From positions 1 through 64,000 of the forward strand of contig MSJI02000442.1 of the NCBI GenBank assembly GCA_001931905.2: DNA of 64,000 nucleotides, read 5' to 3'. The translations under genes and the position numbers were made by a program. The notes below the pieces were generated by a model. That model was given only the letters and a program-made list of their open reading frames with translations, was not told where the DNA came from and ran no database searches. Below are positions 10,172 to 20,261 of the stretch, in pieces. Position 1 is the stretch's first letter; every line of letters starts with the position of its first letter. The stretch comes from Cladosporium sp. IMV 00045 (taxonomy: Eukaryota > Ascomycota > Dothideomycetes > Cladosporiales > Cladosporiaceae).

Positions 10172-10693
10172 TTACACATGAGCCAGATAGTCGGAGCCTT
10201 GGTTTATCTTGGGGCTTACCTCTGTCGTTCTCTCTTCCTCGCTAAGCCCTACAAGAACCTTATCATGAAAATCCACCGTCTCAACTTCTCGGGCCTCAAA
10301 TCCTTCTGACCCGTTACTCCTGGTGTATTTGGTAGCGGTCGCACCTAATTGCTGGATGTACTTCCGTAAAGCATGGCGCTGGAAAGGCTTCAGACTCCGG
10401 AGAAATCCAGTGTATTGATATATACACTCGAAATAGAAGGTGTTCTCTGAGAGCATCATCGTGGCCGTTCCTTCATAGAAACGGTGGCAGACTAGGAGGA
10501 TTCCAAGACGCTCAACCAGAGTTGATCCGCCGGCTTTCTCGTATCGCCTCCCTGGGGTTGCCATTTCCCTCTGAACGTAGCAAGTCCACTGGCTTCTGCC
10601 TTCAGTGGAGACTCGTCTACGGAGTAGAAACCCTCCCAGCAAATGGACAAAAATACGCTGAAGTATCTCTGTTGGTAGGCGGAAGATGCTCAT
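10172..10693 (-). CDS. F-box/DUF7730-like protein (173 aa)
   Basis: The ATG at 10693 begins Met-Ser-Ile-Phe-Arg-Leu-Pro-Thr-Glu-Ile-Leu-Gln-Arg-Ile-Phe, a typical F-box-like opening. It is followed by Leu-Val-Cys-His-Arg-Phe-Tyr-Glu and Asn-Thr-Phe-Tyr-Phe-Glu...Phe-Leu-Arg-Ser-Leu-Lys-Pro-Phe-Gln-Arg, the motifs of fungal DUF7730/F-box-related proteins. The C-terminal third is not conserved in any way I recognise. A longer 5' extension to 10786 is open but lacks family features. No substrate can be predicted. A spliced 3' end cannot be excluded. Confidence 0.65.
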   Translation of the reverse strand: MSIFRLPTEILQRIFVHLLGGFLLRRRVSTEGRSQWTCYVQREMATPGRRYEKAGGSTLVERLGILLVCHRFYEGTATMMLSENTFYFECIYQYTGFLRSLKPFQRHALRKYIQQLGATATKYTRSNGSEGFEAREVETVDFHDKVLVGLSEEERTTEVSPKINQGSDYLAHV

Positions 10694-11115
10694 ATTCTTT
10701 ATCCAGCGGTAAGATGATCCAGTTGATTGAAAATACTCTGAAGTGAGTATTCCATTCTCCGATGTTGGATGCTCTATATATCGCATTTCCTGTCGGTCAC
10801 ATCACTTGGACGTGCAACATCTGCCAGGTCGTGCTGTCGCTAACAGGGAATCCCAATGCCTCATTCTGGGGCGCTTCCACACATTAACCTAAGGTGAGCC
10901 CACCTCAAATCTTCAATCAGAGGCTTGACCTTCAATTTCTTATTATCGAGAGCGATTGAGGCCAGAGCATCGCGTCAGGTGCTGGAATCATTTTCTTGGA
11001 AAATTTTGAGTCAATTGTGCTTTCTCCTACATTATCTCACACAATGCGAAGGCTTCTTCTTTTGAGTCATTTTTGGCGAATTTGCTCTTCACTGAGAGAT
11101 ACTACGGCTACAAGA

Positions 11116-11790
11116 CTATGCCTTGCGGCCCCAGCAGCACAAGAAACGAGAAGAAAGAGATCTCCAAAAAAATCTCTGACGTTCGACAGAGCCAGACTCC
11201 AGGCTTTCCACCTCAAACTCCGATCGGCCATTGACCTCGAATGGAATTTGAGTATGGCTTTCTTCCCTTGCCCCCAAAACAATCCGTCCAGCCTCGGTCT
11301 CATGCAGACTTTCAAATGCGTATTCGCATTCAATCTTCTGATTCCAACGGATTCGCCGGCCCATTGGCGACGAAGACACACTATACACTTCTTGAGAATC
11401 CTCGTTCTTGTCGACTATTATGTCTCTTTGATTTCTCCATCGTTCTAGACTTTGCTCGATTGCTTGCTGAGACAATGGAGTAAAGCCTGGCGCTGTGAAA
11501 AGGTCCCTCAGTGCAGCCGATCCGACATTCGTCGATGCTAGGCGTCCTAGTTGCACCGCTGCTTGGCCAATGATGACCATAAAGTTGGCAGGGTTGGTTG
11601 TTCCCGGAGATCGGTAAATTTCATGGATCCCGAAGGTATTATATTTGTGTACATATTGGGGATCTTGGGCGAAAGTGCTCAGCTGGGGGACGAGGTGCGC
11701 AATTTGCATCCAGGCGGTGTCAGGACCCCGATTACGGAGGACACAGAATAACTGACAAAGGGTGTCGGAACATTCGTGATAGCAAGGTAA
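11116..11790 (-). CDS. Hypothetical protein, last exon (5' end unresolved)
   Basis: After an acceptor ending TTTTAG at 11791 a 225-codon frame runs in phase 0 to the stop at 11116. It reads Leu-Pro-Cys-Tyr-His-Glu-Cys-Ser-Asp, then Arg-Asn-Arg-Gly-Pro-Asp-Thr-Ala-Trp. The composition is normal for coding sequence and the C-terminus ends with an Arg/Ser/Phe-rich stretch and Cys-Cys-Trp-Gly. Family not recognised. A candidate upstream exon at about 11903-12095 joins in phase through a 100-nt intron with a weak GTCTAG donor but has no ATG, so the true start is unknown. Confidence 0.5.
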   Translation of the reverse strand, partial: LPCYHECSDTLCQLFCVLRNRGPDTAWMQIAHLVPQLSTFAQDPQYVHKYNTFGIHEIYRSPGTTNPANFMVIIGQAAVQLGRLASTNVGSAALRDLFTAPGFTPLSQQAIEQSLERWRNQRDIIVDKNEDSQEVYSVSSSPMGRRIRWNQKIECEYAFESLHETEAGRIVLGAREESHTQIPFEVNGRSEFEVESLESGSVERQRFFWRSLSSRFLCCWGRKA

Positions 11791-12769
11791 CTAAAAGATG
11801 AGTAAATGCGTGAGCACCCAAAGGAAACGTAAACATGGGAAGGCAAACATGTGCGCTTGTCTTTTTTCTTAGCTGTTCTTGCGACCTAGACGCGTGTGCT
11901 CGTGTCTATAAATCTGTTAGTGTGATGATCGTCGTAATCCTCGGTGACGTTCTGACCTGTGGAGGCATTGCTTGACTTTGTGTCATTAATGATCCCATCT
12001 TGAACGTTATAATGCTTGGATAATTGCAACGCTCTAGTGACTACTTTTGAGTACGGCGAGGTTGGGATCGAGTGAGGTTCATCGATTGTTTTCAAATTTT
12101 ATCAATACTTATAGATGCCGCGTGGTTGAACCCGGAGCAGCATCGGGCGACATATCTGCAGAATCTTAGTATGTGCGTGGCTACTATTGGCAACTATTCT
12201 TACCATATTTGTGACTGTGAGCATTGTAGTATCTAGCGGCTGGGAAATTCTGTTTCTTTATTTGATCCGAGTATCACTGCGGTCAGGCCATAAGTTATTA
12301 GTCGTGTCGATATACTCGACCAGAGATCATGTTCTAACTCTAGTACTGTAAAGATGAGGCAGAGGCCTATTCACAGGTGTACATATAGAGTTCTGAAAAG
12401 TCTCTGCTTGGATAGTTCAATCCGTCATGAATGAGTATAGAAACCGTAATCAATATTGCCATTTTCGATCAATGGTGGATACTTCACGGTTCTGCCACAT
12501 CAAGTCCGGGTTTGGAGAAACCTAGCTATTTGGATGCCTCACGACCTCGGCTTTACCCGGCTGCCGTTGGGCGGCTGTGAGAAGCACGGTCCATGTACGT
12601 CCCGCCCCGCTATTGATGCCCATCTTCACTCACTTCCCTGGAGATCCAAGAGTGAAAGCCAACGAATACAATAAGCTAGCAACGGGAACACCTTAACCTC
12701 TTGACCACATTCAGCTGGCGGTAGCTTCCGTCATCTGGAGCACACTATCGGTGCGCAGGTGACAAAACG
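11791..12769. other. Mostly non-coding; possible 5' exon at 11903-12095
   Basis: Apart from the possible minus-strand exon noted for the neighbouring gene, I see no coding, repeat or RNA feature. The right half should hold the promoter of the gene at 12770. Confidence 0.4.
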
Positions 12770-13329
12770 ATGTCAGCCACGGGCAACACACATCGAAAGG
12801 GATGGGAGAAAACCTCACGTTTGGCGCCCGTTGAGCTTTGCAACGCTGCAGCTCAAGAGTTTCGTAGTTGTGAAGACCCCTCTCAATTACTTAACCAAGC
12901 GGACTCGGAATGCTCAAAATTGCTGCAACACATTTTGAAGGTACGTGGAAGCCTGTTCCTCCACGACGAGCGTCAACTGAATTGTCTTAGGAACACTATT
13001 CCGAGCTTGCCGAACAAGCGAATTCTTTCAAATCCGGCGCAAAATACTGCGGCTCCGCCATCGGCAAATTTGAACCCTCAAATCTGAGAGGACCATCGGC
13101 AGATTCTGGACGTGTCAATATCTTCATCGCCGTCACAACACTCGACAAGACCACCGGAATGCCTACATTTCTCAACAAACCAGAGGACGATACCACGCCA
13201 GTATTAGAATGGACAGAAGAGGAGGTCACACTAGAGCCTGGCCATGGGCTCATTTGGAAAAGCGGCGAATACGTTAGTAGGGTTGGTGGAGGTCATGGTG
13301 GAGCACTGTTAATTATTCGATTCGAGTGA
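12770..13329 (+). CDS. Hypothetical two-exon protein (169 aa)
   Basis: Exon 1 is 12770-12940 and exon 2 is 12991-13329. The 50-nt intron is GTACGT...TGTCTTAG, and the junction is phase 0 (Ile-Leu-Lys | Glu-His-Tyr-Ser). The N-terminal half is helical. The C-terminal half looks like a small beta barrel: Arg-Val-Asn-Ile-Phe-Ile-Ala-Val-Thr-Thr, Val-Thr-Leu-Glu-Pro-Gly-His-Gly-Leu-Ile-Trp, then Gly-Gly-Gly-His-Gly-Gly-Ala-Leu-Leu-Ile-Ile. The Leu-x-Pro-Gly-x-Gly-Leu-Ile-Trp strand resembles cupin/dioxygenase-type folds, but no complete metal motif is visible. The gene converges on, and overlaps, the minus-strand gene ending at 13313. Confidence 0.65.
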
Positions 13330-15051
13330 CTAGATCACACGCCATGGAAAAATGGGGAATCCCTTGGTCAATCGGATACACATCAATACCGAGCGATTCG
13401 ACTCCATCCCAGCGATAGTCTTGCGTGCCGCTCGATGGGAATGCCAGATTAGAACAAATTTCAGTCAGGGAGGCTTCGCTTGCGTAGTTGGGCACACCCG
13501 AAAGCGGAGCATTGGGCATTAGTGAGTTCCTAGGTATCTCGAACAAATGTTCCTGCTCAGTCCGGGGGTTACGACAGACACCCGTTCCAGGTGCTTGTTC
13601 CGTTTCGCTGAACGAGCCAATGTAGTCCATCGACGTTTCCAGTACGTCAAAGTCAACACCAAGCCCAACAAGGTCGTCCCAGTCCTGTGCACGGCAGTAA
13701 GAAGGCCCATGGTGGTTGCTACCTGTCGCTGTACAAATATTGTCCTCTGGACGCTGTGGGGTGTCGTGCGGCAGACGTAAACTCTGCTCAGTACCAGTCG
13801 AAGTCCTTGGAACGGCTACTGTCTTCAGATCTTGCGGTTTCGGTACCTTCAAACCAAGTACGGCCCTAGCACTGTCATATCTGTAGCTCGTTAGCTGAAC
13901 CCTTTAGAAAGTTGCATTTATATAAACTCACGGAAGATCACTTGCAGAGATCACATCAGCTGGATCAAATAAGCAGTCCGGCCCGATTTGTTGCCATACA
14001 GGTTCCCAATCAGAATGATCCAGACGGGCTTTGATCGCCCCGGCAACCTCAACTTCTCTTCCCTTTATGGTCCCTCTTCCTAAAGTCATGACATTGAAGT
14101 CGGGATTCGCTGATGTCTGTTAGCGGATGCTTGGAACCCGGTTTTGGATGGACCAACCAGCTAATGCAACGCAGATAATATATGCTCGCTGATCATTGAG
14201 CATATTCATGAGTTCTACCAGGATCCTCCCGGTACACGCTCGGCGGATCTTTGTTCTTCCACAGCCCCCCAGCTCCATCCTTGTTTCTTTCTTCGCTTTC
14301 TCTGCGTTCGACGGTCGTCCTGTGCCGCTCCGTGACATTGCCAGTGCTAAGAAACATTGTATGAGACGAGCTCGTTGCAGGCGTAGGGAGCTCCAGTCAG
14401 AGTACGACTCATAGACTTCGGTCAAGTCGCTCAGGCTCATTGTGTCTCCACGTGGTTCAGCCAAGCCAGTGTTCGACAGCCATGTAGTACGATGAGTGGC
14501 AGTTTCTTGGAAGGATTTTCCACCCAGCTTGATGGATGCTGCACACTTTTCCCCTAACGTGGAACATCTGAGACTGTATGTCTGTCCCTGTTGGCCTAAG
14601 TCATGCTTGCACTTTTTCGAAGTTCCAGCTGCCTCGGCAGCCGATGCCGTTATAACCGGCTCAAAAATGAATTCAAGTGGCCTCTTGAGAGTGGATGCTG
14701 ATGATGGAGGCTTCGTCTGGCGAGTACATGGCTGCTGTTGTGGGGCCTCGGAGGTAGAAAGTTTGGCGGGAGGGTTCTGATATGGATACCACGGGTCCTC
14801 GATCGAAGGTGAGGCTGATATCTGGGTGCGTCTACAAGGTCGTTAGCAAAGTCTGAGTTTCCTCGCACTGCATTCAGATCCTACAAGTTCTGTTGTCGAT
14901 ATTTGTTGATGATATTTCTGATTTCGAGAGTTTTACTGGCTACTATCTTGCTAACATCTTCCTCGCTCAAATCGGGCTTCAATCGAAGATTAAGTCGTAT
15001 AGTTATATCCTCGGACTGAAGCTCGTGGGCAGAGTTGACACTGTCAGTCAT
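13313..15051 (-). CDS. Hypothetical four-exon protein (528 aa), possible transcriptional regulator
   Basis: Exons are 15051-14885, 14831-14158, 14109-13932 and 13880-13313. The introns are 53, 48 and 51 nt, all GT-AG, with GCTAACG and GCTAACGAG branch regions in the first and third. All phases agree and the total is 1587 nt. Residues 60-110 are Pro/Ser/Gln-rich. A basic Lys/Arg region with Lys-Lys-Cys-Lys-His lies near residue 120. The middle has amphipathic helices ending Gly-Arg-Ile-Leu-Val-Glu-Leu-Met. The C-terminal 180 residues are acidic and hydrophobic (Trp-Asp-Asp-Leu-Val-Gly-Leu-Gly-Val-Asp-Phe-Asp), like an activation domain. No named domain is recognised; the regulatory role is inference from composition. 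Confidence 0.65.
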
Positions 15052-15290
15052 CGTCGCGCAAAGCAAGGCAGTCAAAGGAGCTTCGTTTTGTCGACAAGGC
15101 TTCGCTGAATGGAAGTATACTCCTCTGGCGGTCCAGTCCTAAAAGAATGGTGACCAGCGGTCGTCATTCTTTTCGGGAATCGCGGTGGAGACCTGGTTCC
15201 CCACTTCCCCGTAACCTTTTTCGTAAGCTTCCCCGACCCGCTCAAGCGCTGAGATCTTCTTGGAGCTCCCTTGTGCTGTGTTCTATATCC

Positions 15291-15324
15291 GCAAGCACGT
15301 TTCATCTGCAAGCACGTTTCATCT
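15291..15324. repeat. 17-bp perfect tandem duplication
   Basis: GCAAGCACGTTTCATCT occurs twice with no spacer (15291-15307, 15308-15324), about 240 bp upstream of the start of the 528-aa gene. Confidence 0.9.
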
Positions 15325-15599
15325 GTAATCATCGGAGTTTACCACCACATTCTGTCTTCGCACTTTAAACGACATTGCCACAATGGGTGAAGTCGCGTCC
15401 ATGTTGCTAGTCTGATTGTGAAGAATCTCTACAGAATGCCTGGCCGTTCTTGTGCCTCAAATAGTGGTATTTCGCACGAGACGAGAGGGAGTAATCTTGC
15501 TCGCATTCACATCAATGTTGCTTCGCCTAGGTAGTAGCCAGAATACTCTGCCGCTTGTAGGTGCTGTTTCCAGAATCTATTGGACGAACCAAGATCATA

Positions 15600-16794
15600 C
15601 ACGCCCAATTTCTAATGACCACATCAAAGGACACTTACACACCAGAAAATCGGCTCGCCCTAATCAAAGTCATTCCGAAGTCTACCAAACCAAAACGTGT
15701 CATCATACATCCGGACGGCTGGTTTGGGAGACTCCGGAAGCATCTGGTGCATAGATTAAGTCATATTTGTTCTTCATCACGGCTTCTGATCGGCTAGAGA
15801 GGTACACAATACAGCTATGGCGGGCCGAGCTACGCTTGGTACCGCTACCGAGATGAATGGCACTTTGCAGACAGTTGATCCGTGGTATTATCATTAGGTG
15901 CCCATATTGAGCATGACTACGGTGCAAATCCCGTCTTCTTCCAATCCCGCGGTGCATCTTCCCGTGACGGGTGGTGGCTGGCTACCAAGAACAGCCTTGC
16001 TTGGTGACCGTACTCGATTCAAGTGATCTTTCCAAATCTTGAGTCCTGAGAAAAGCTCTGTGTAAGAATTGCTCTATAAAAATGCAAAAGCCTGCGGAAC
16101 CCGGCCATCACGAACTCACCCTGTGGTTGGAAAGGATGTGCCGCGTTTCCACCATCTTCGATGGCGATCGACACTGCCATGATCATGTTTATGTAGTGGA
16201 CGAACCTTGTAAGAGTCCCAAGACAGGCGTCTGAACCTATCTTCTGACAGGACATAGGTACCCACTACGATGAAAAACAAGAGTTTTGTCGAGACATGTA
16301 TTTGCGGTACCTCGGCAGACAAAAGTGCGGAGATCTTTTGAGGTTCTGCTCCAACCAGAAACCAAACTGACGTAGATGCAGGTCGGAAGGCGAACTCGAT
16401 CCACCTTGTTGTAAGCTCGTCAAAGCATTGACATCAATGACGACCGCAGCTGATGATTCCAGCATTTTGCCAACTTCGCAAAAGAGAAGTACTTGATCCT
16501 TTCGGAGCCAAGCTCATCTTCATAAAGGTGGCTGCTGGTTGCGGATGGTCATCCGCGGAGGATGATCGTTTGGTGGGCTTTTGGCAGCACGCCATCCTGG
16601 GACAGTTGATCTGGGAACAAACGTTTTACTTGAGACGAAGCAAGAAGGAGGTTGATCGATACGTTGACAGCCTGGAGGGAAAGCAGCGGTGCGTTAATAG
16701 TTCAGAGGGAAAGCAGCAGAGAGCTTCTTTGAGAGAAGAATTTGCTTTGTCTAGAGCGCAAGCTGGAAGGTGGCAGGCTTCAGGGCGTACATGA
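15600..16794. other. Unresolved coding locus; both strands offer splice-compatible exons
   Basis: On the minus strand, two exons (16244-16132 region and from about 16069) join through GTGAGT...TTACACAG (62 nt) and read His-Tyr-Ile-Asn-Met-Ile-Met-Ala, then Leu-Lys-Ile-Trp-Lys-Asp-His-Leu. Upstream lies an open exon with Met-Leu-Glu-Ser-Ser-Ala-Ala-Val-Val-Ile. On the plus strand, Met-Gln-Lys-Pro-Ala-Glu at 16081 splices through GTAAGA...CTGAC...ACATAG into Thr-His-Tyr-Asp-Glu-Lys, and a 114-codon frame follows at 16453-16794. I cannot decide between strands by eye. Neither product matches a family I know. Confidence 0.4.
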
Positions 16795-17653
16795 GAACGG
16801 GCTTTTGTAAGGACTGCGAGAAGTGATAGAGAGGTGAGGTTCAAACGCAGGGAGGCCTGGGGAAGGAGGGTGAGGGTTGACATAAAGCAAGCGGACCATT
16901 CCATGTATCATATCAGCTCATGGTCACAAATTAGCTAATAGGCTCTTGGTCATGGGTAGCCCTCTCATTCACCGCTAGCGGGAGAGGAGCAAGAAGCGGG
17001 CAAATTCTTCTTCAGAATCGTGAAGTAGGCCGAGGACGAGGCGGCGGTTGTGTAGCCTAACAGAGTGGTGACTTTGAAGTAGTTGGTCGTGGGGATAGTG
17101 TGGGTTGGATGTGGAGAGTGAGAGGAGGAGGGGAGTGTATCTTTGCTTCAGTCTCGAAGCACCATCGTGCGACCGCGAAGGAGTTTGCGGTCGTTTTCGG
17201 TGAGGGTTCTTTGATAACTTGGCGGCTGTCTCGGCTACGTATCCAGTATGGCACCGCCACTAAGCCTTACCGTCCACACCGTACATATCACCCTACTGTA
17301 GTTGAACGCCAACAAGCCCTCAAAGCAACTCCCAGGGTCCTCAGAACATGCCTGCAACCCGAAGCCCAAGTTCTTGCGCCTTGTGTGACCATCGTGTTTG
17401 CACGGATGCTATATACATTACACAAAATGATGCATTGCATTATGTACGGGGACAGTGCATCTCATTGCCTCCATTCCGAGGCGACAGGCCAAGTAATCGT
17501 TAATGTACCACCTCAGAGTGCATTGGACTTCGACCGTACGCAGGAGCAGCATCATGACTTATCTCGCCAGAGGGCCGAGTCGGTTTTTTCTCGACGTCCT
17601 CTTTCTCTCACGCCTTGACCCCGCTTGCTACTGGCAGTAGGTCTAATACCACC
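16795..17653 (+). promoter_or_regulatory. Long upstream region of the WOPR regulator
   Basis: About 860 bp without a convincing gene precedes the WOPR start. Long 5' regions are usual for Wor1/Ryp1/Sge1-type genes, whose products bind their own promoters. I could not place specific binding sites with confidence. Confidence 0.3.
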
Positions 17654-18754
17654 ATGAGCGCAGGTTTACCGCCAAAGTTGGCGCCTACCTTCACGGGCTT
17701 TGTTCAGAATGACATAGACAGCCTTGTTCTGTTTGAAGCTTGCTTGAGGGGCGAACTTCATTCTCTTCCTCGACGTCCTCACGACGGTGAACGAAACCAA
17801 CTCATTAAGAGCGGCAACATCTTCGTCTACGACGAAGGCACCAGCGGAATCAAGCGGTGGACCGACGGCCTTACTTGGAGCCCCAGCCGAATCTTGGGCA
17901 ACTTTTTGATCTATCGCCAGCTAGACAAGCGCTTCTCTCCTGGTGAAAAGAAGCGAGTCAGGAAACGGAAACATAGCAGCCTCCATGGCGAACCCAAGCA
18001 AGAAAGCAACGAAATGCAAAACCCCATCACTCCGCCCGAGCCGTTCAACGAAGACTCAAAGCCTGGCGCAGCTCCATCCGATGAGGATAAAGCATTTGAG
18101 CGCTCGCTCGTTGGATCTCTGGTCGACAGCTATCCTTTCCGTGCCGGTGGACTCGTCAAGAAGACCATGAGCATTTCTATAAATGGTACTTCGCATCACA
18201 TGGTATCTTACTACAAGATGGACGACATCAAGCGGAACACTCTGGCACGTCCTCTTCAAGATATGCGCCTGCAGCACATTTCTGTGCGACCTGAACTGTA
18301 CCTCAATCAGAATCTCCGCGCGCAAATCGAGGAGACAGAACACTACGCAATCAGCGGTCCCATGCACGCCCATCCGCAAGCTTTGTATGCTCATATGAGC
18401 GCGGCAGCCGCCAACCCTGCTTTTCTGTACAACGCGATGGCTGGCTCAATGGAGACAGCGGGGTATGCAAGCCACCACCAGAGGTACACCACATTTCCCT
18501 ACGGAACTTACCATGACCCCAACCTTCAATCGTTTCCCACTGGTAAAGTCGAGGGTTCGCAAGGTTTAGGGCAAGCGATGGAGAGCAGTAACTTCTGTCC
18601 AGTGTCGTATCATGTTATGCATCAGGATGGGGCACAGAGCTTTCCATGCACCTTCTCACAGTCGAGCTATCGAACCTCTTTGGCGGGAGCATTTTGTACT
18701 GCCACCGATCCCGAGGAACAATTATTCGTGGCCGGTGGCAAGTGCAACGGCTAG
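17654..18754 (+). CDS. SGE1: WOPR-domain (Gti1/Pac2) transcription factor, Sge1/Wor1/Ryp1 type
   Basis: This single-exon gene encodes 366 aa. WOPRa (residues about 10-95) reads Pro-Thr-Phe-Thr-Gly-Phe-Val, Val-Leu-Phe-Glu-Ala-Cys-Leu, Pro-Arg-Arg-Pro-His-Asp, Ile-Lys-Ser-Gly-Asn-Ile-Phe-Val-Tyr, and Ile-Lys-Arg-Trp-Thr-Asp-Gly-x-x-Trp-Ser-Pro-Ser-Arg-Ile. WOPRb (about 155-205) reads Val-Gly-Ser-Leu-Val-Asp-Ser-Tyr and Gly-Leu-Val-Lys-Lys-Thr-Met-Ser. The tail is Gln/His/Tyr/Ala-rich, as in the family. These proteins bind DNA directly and control morphological switching, conidiation and virulence programmes. The start at 17654 puts WOPRa at the N-terminus; an upstream ATG-less extension adds nothing conserved. 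The ligation of the symbol to this copy is by resemblance only. Confidence 0.93.
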   Translation: MSAGLPPKLAPTFTGFVQNDIDSLVLFEACLRGELHSLPRRPHDGERNQLIKSGNIFVYDEGTSGIKRWTDGLTWSPSRILGNFLIYRQLDKRFSPGEKKRVRKRKHSSLHGEPKQESNEMQNPITPPEPFNEDSKPGAAPSDEDKAFERSLVGSLVDSYPFRAGGLVKKTMSISINGTSHHMVSYYKMDDIKRNTLARPLQDMRLQHISVRPELYLNQNLRAQIEETEHYAISGPMHAHPQALYAHMSAAAANPAFLYNAMAGSMETAGYASHHQRYTTFPYGTYHDPNLQSFPTGKVEGSQGLGQAMESSNFCPVSYHVMHQDGAQSFPCTFSQSSYRTSLAGAFCTATDPEEQLFVAGGKCNG

Positions 18755-19240
18755 TGGTCTGAGGCGATGAGTCTGTGGAGCGAAGAAGTATTCTCTCGTT
18801 CCCATGCAAGCAATGGAGCGTCGTTGTTCAATCTGTCAGCCTGCAGCATTAAACGCCAGTGATTTCATCATCTTGTGTGCAGATACTCCCTAAGAACAGT
18901 ATTTGGAGGTGTGCGCTCTTTGACTAACATCCAGCGCCAAAAACGTCTCGTCAAAGAAAAGTACAGGGTTTGGCCTCACACTGGAAATGCCTGGAAATCT
19001 TCGTACGTTACAGGGGGAGCCGACTTTCTGAGATACTTCAAACTCCTGCGCACATATCACATGATGCTGATTAGTGTGAGATCTGCCCCGTCCGGCCCGC
19101 ACTAGGTATCAGGGCCAGCTAGATCGCGCGCATCCCCCAGTTTCATCTAATAACCATCACGTTGGTCGCGCTTCCTTGCTTCGTCCCTTCTCTTTTCTTC
19201 TCTTCTCGTCTCAGCTATACTGTGGAAGGACATTCAACTC
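18755..19240. other. Intergenic with CT-rich tract
   Basis: Around 19170-19215 a pyrimidine-rich tract lies just upstream of the next start, a common feature of fungal transcription start regions. No other features. Confidence 0.4.
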
Positions 19241-19673
19241 ATGCGCCCACGAACCTCGAATGCCAAGTCCAAGGGTAAGTCTGGTCTGGGGGAACGGAGG
19301 CCACTCATCAAAACTCGGAAGCGGGATATTATGAACCTCCATCTTGTAGGTCCTTTCGATCTTCTTTCTTTCGTATGCTGAATGATAACTTCACTCACTT
19401 GCTTCTCCAACAGTCAGGCCGTGGCGTACAGCAATAAGTGTCAAGCGTGGTGTTGACCATGGAGTGAAATCATCGAGCGGCAATGCTTTTGACCCGTTGA
19501 AGGTCATTTGCGACCAGATGCTAGCATTGAACAATCCAAAATTATCGAGACGTACGCAAGAGGAGGTTGAGATCTACGGAAGCCGAAGAAAAGCTGCTTG
19601 TGCTGACACCCTTCCATGCACCCATGGGCCTCATGATGCAAAGAGATTCAATTGGGTACCGCCTTACGGTTGA
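19241..19673 (+). CDS. Hypothetical two-exon protein (97 aa)
   Basis: Exon 1 (19241-19274) and exon 2 (19414-19673) are joined through a 139-nt intron with GTAAGT and CTCCAACAG in matching phase (Lys-Ser-Lys | Val-Arg-Pro-Trp). A CT-rich promoter tract precedes the ATG. The product is basic, with Lys/Arg in the first 30 residues and a C-terminal Cys-Ala-Asp...Pro-Cys-Thr-His segment. A second frame (19567-19761) stays open through the same region, so the 3' part may be spliced differently. Family not recognised. Confidence 0.45.
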
Positions 19674-20261
19674 TCTGGCCATAAACGAAAGAAAAGGGTC
19701 CGTTAGTCGGCATAGAGCTCTTGCACAGCTTTTTAAGTCAGCATGCCTGTCCTCGCTTTGAAGGAACAATGCCAGTGCCTCGAACGCCTTTGGCTACGCG
19801 GAAGCACGCATGGAGCTTGATACCCTGGACTCAACACATCGTGGTGACGCTCACCGCGAGCGGTCCAATTGCTCGGCACGGTATCTTTGTCGGGCGTCAG
19901 AGAAACGTAAGTCATTGGCTACAACACCAATAACAAACACCCGTTCAATACTTTTGTAACCCCTGCATACCATCCGGGGAGGCTAAGTGACGCCTTGCAG
20001 CAAATGCGACACAGAATGCATATGCAGGAGCTGCGACACGGCGGCTAGACCGCGACACCACGTTGTAATCGAGACGCAGCGCGGGGAAGCTGTGGTGCTT
20101 TGACCATCTTGTCACGATGGCAGGCTGTCTTGGCGCAGCGAGCTGAACCAACGTCGGCGGGCGCTCTACGCCCTTCTCATACCCTCACAACGGTTCCCTG
20201 CGCTTTCACCACAGTTTCGGCAGCACTGTTAAACGAAAGTTCCACTCCACCCAGCATCGCA
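19674..20261. other. Upstream region of the JmjC-CXC gene; partly duplicated at 26 kb
   Basis: From about 20025 onward this sequence reappears at about 26045, including the stretch with GACCGCGACACCACG and CTGTCTTGGCGCAGCGAG. The duplicated unit therefore includes 5' flanking DNA as well as the coding part. Confidence 0.7.

Noticed and set aside
15072..15332. Basic Lys/Arg/Gly-rich minus-strand frame upstream of the 528-aa gene
   Set aside because: No splice phase connects it to that gene, and the composition follows the local repeat.
17100..17618. 172-codon frame upstream of the WOPR gene
   Set aside because: Lies in the expected long leader/promoter, no domain features, and ends just before the WOPR start.
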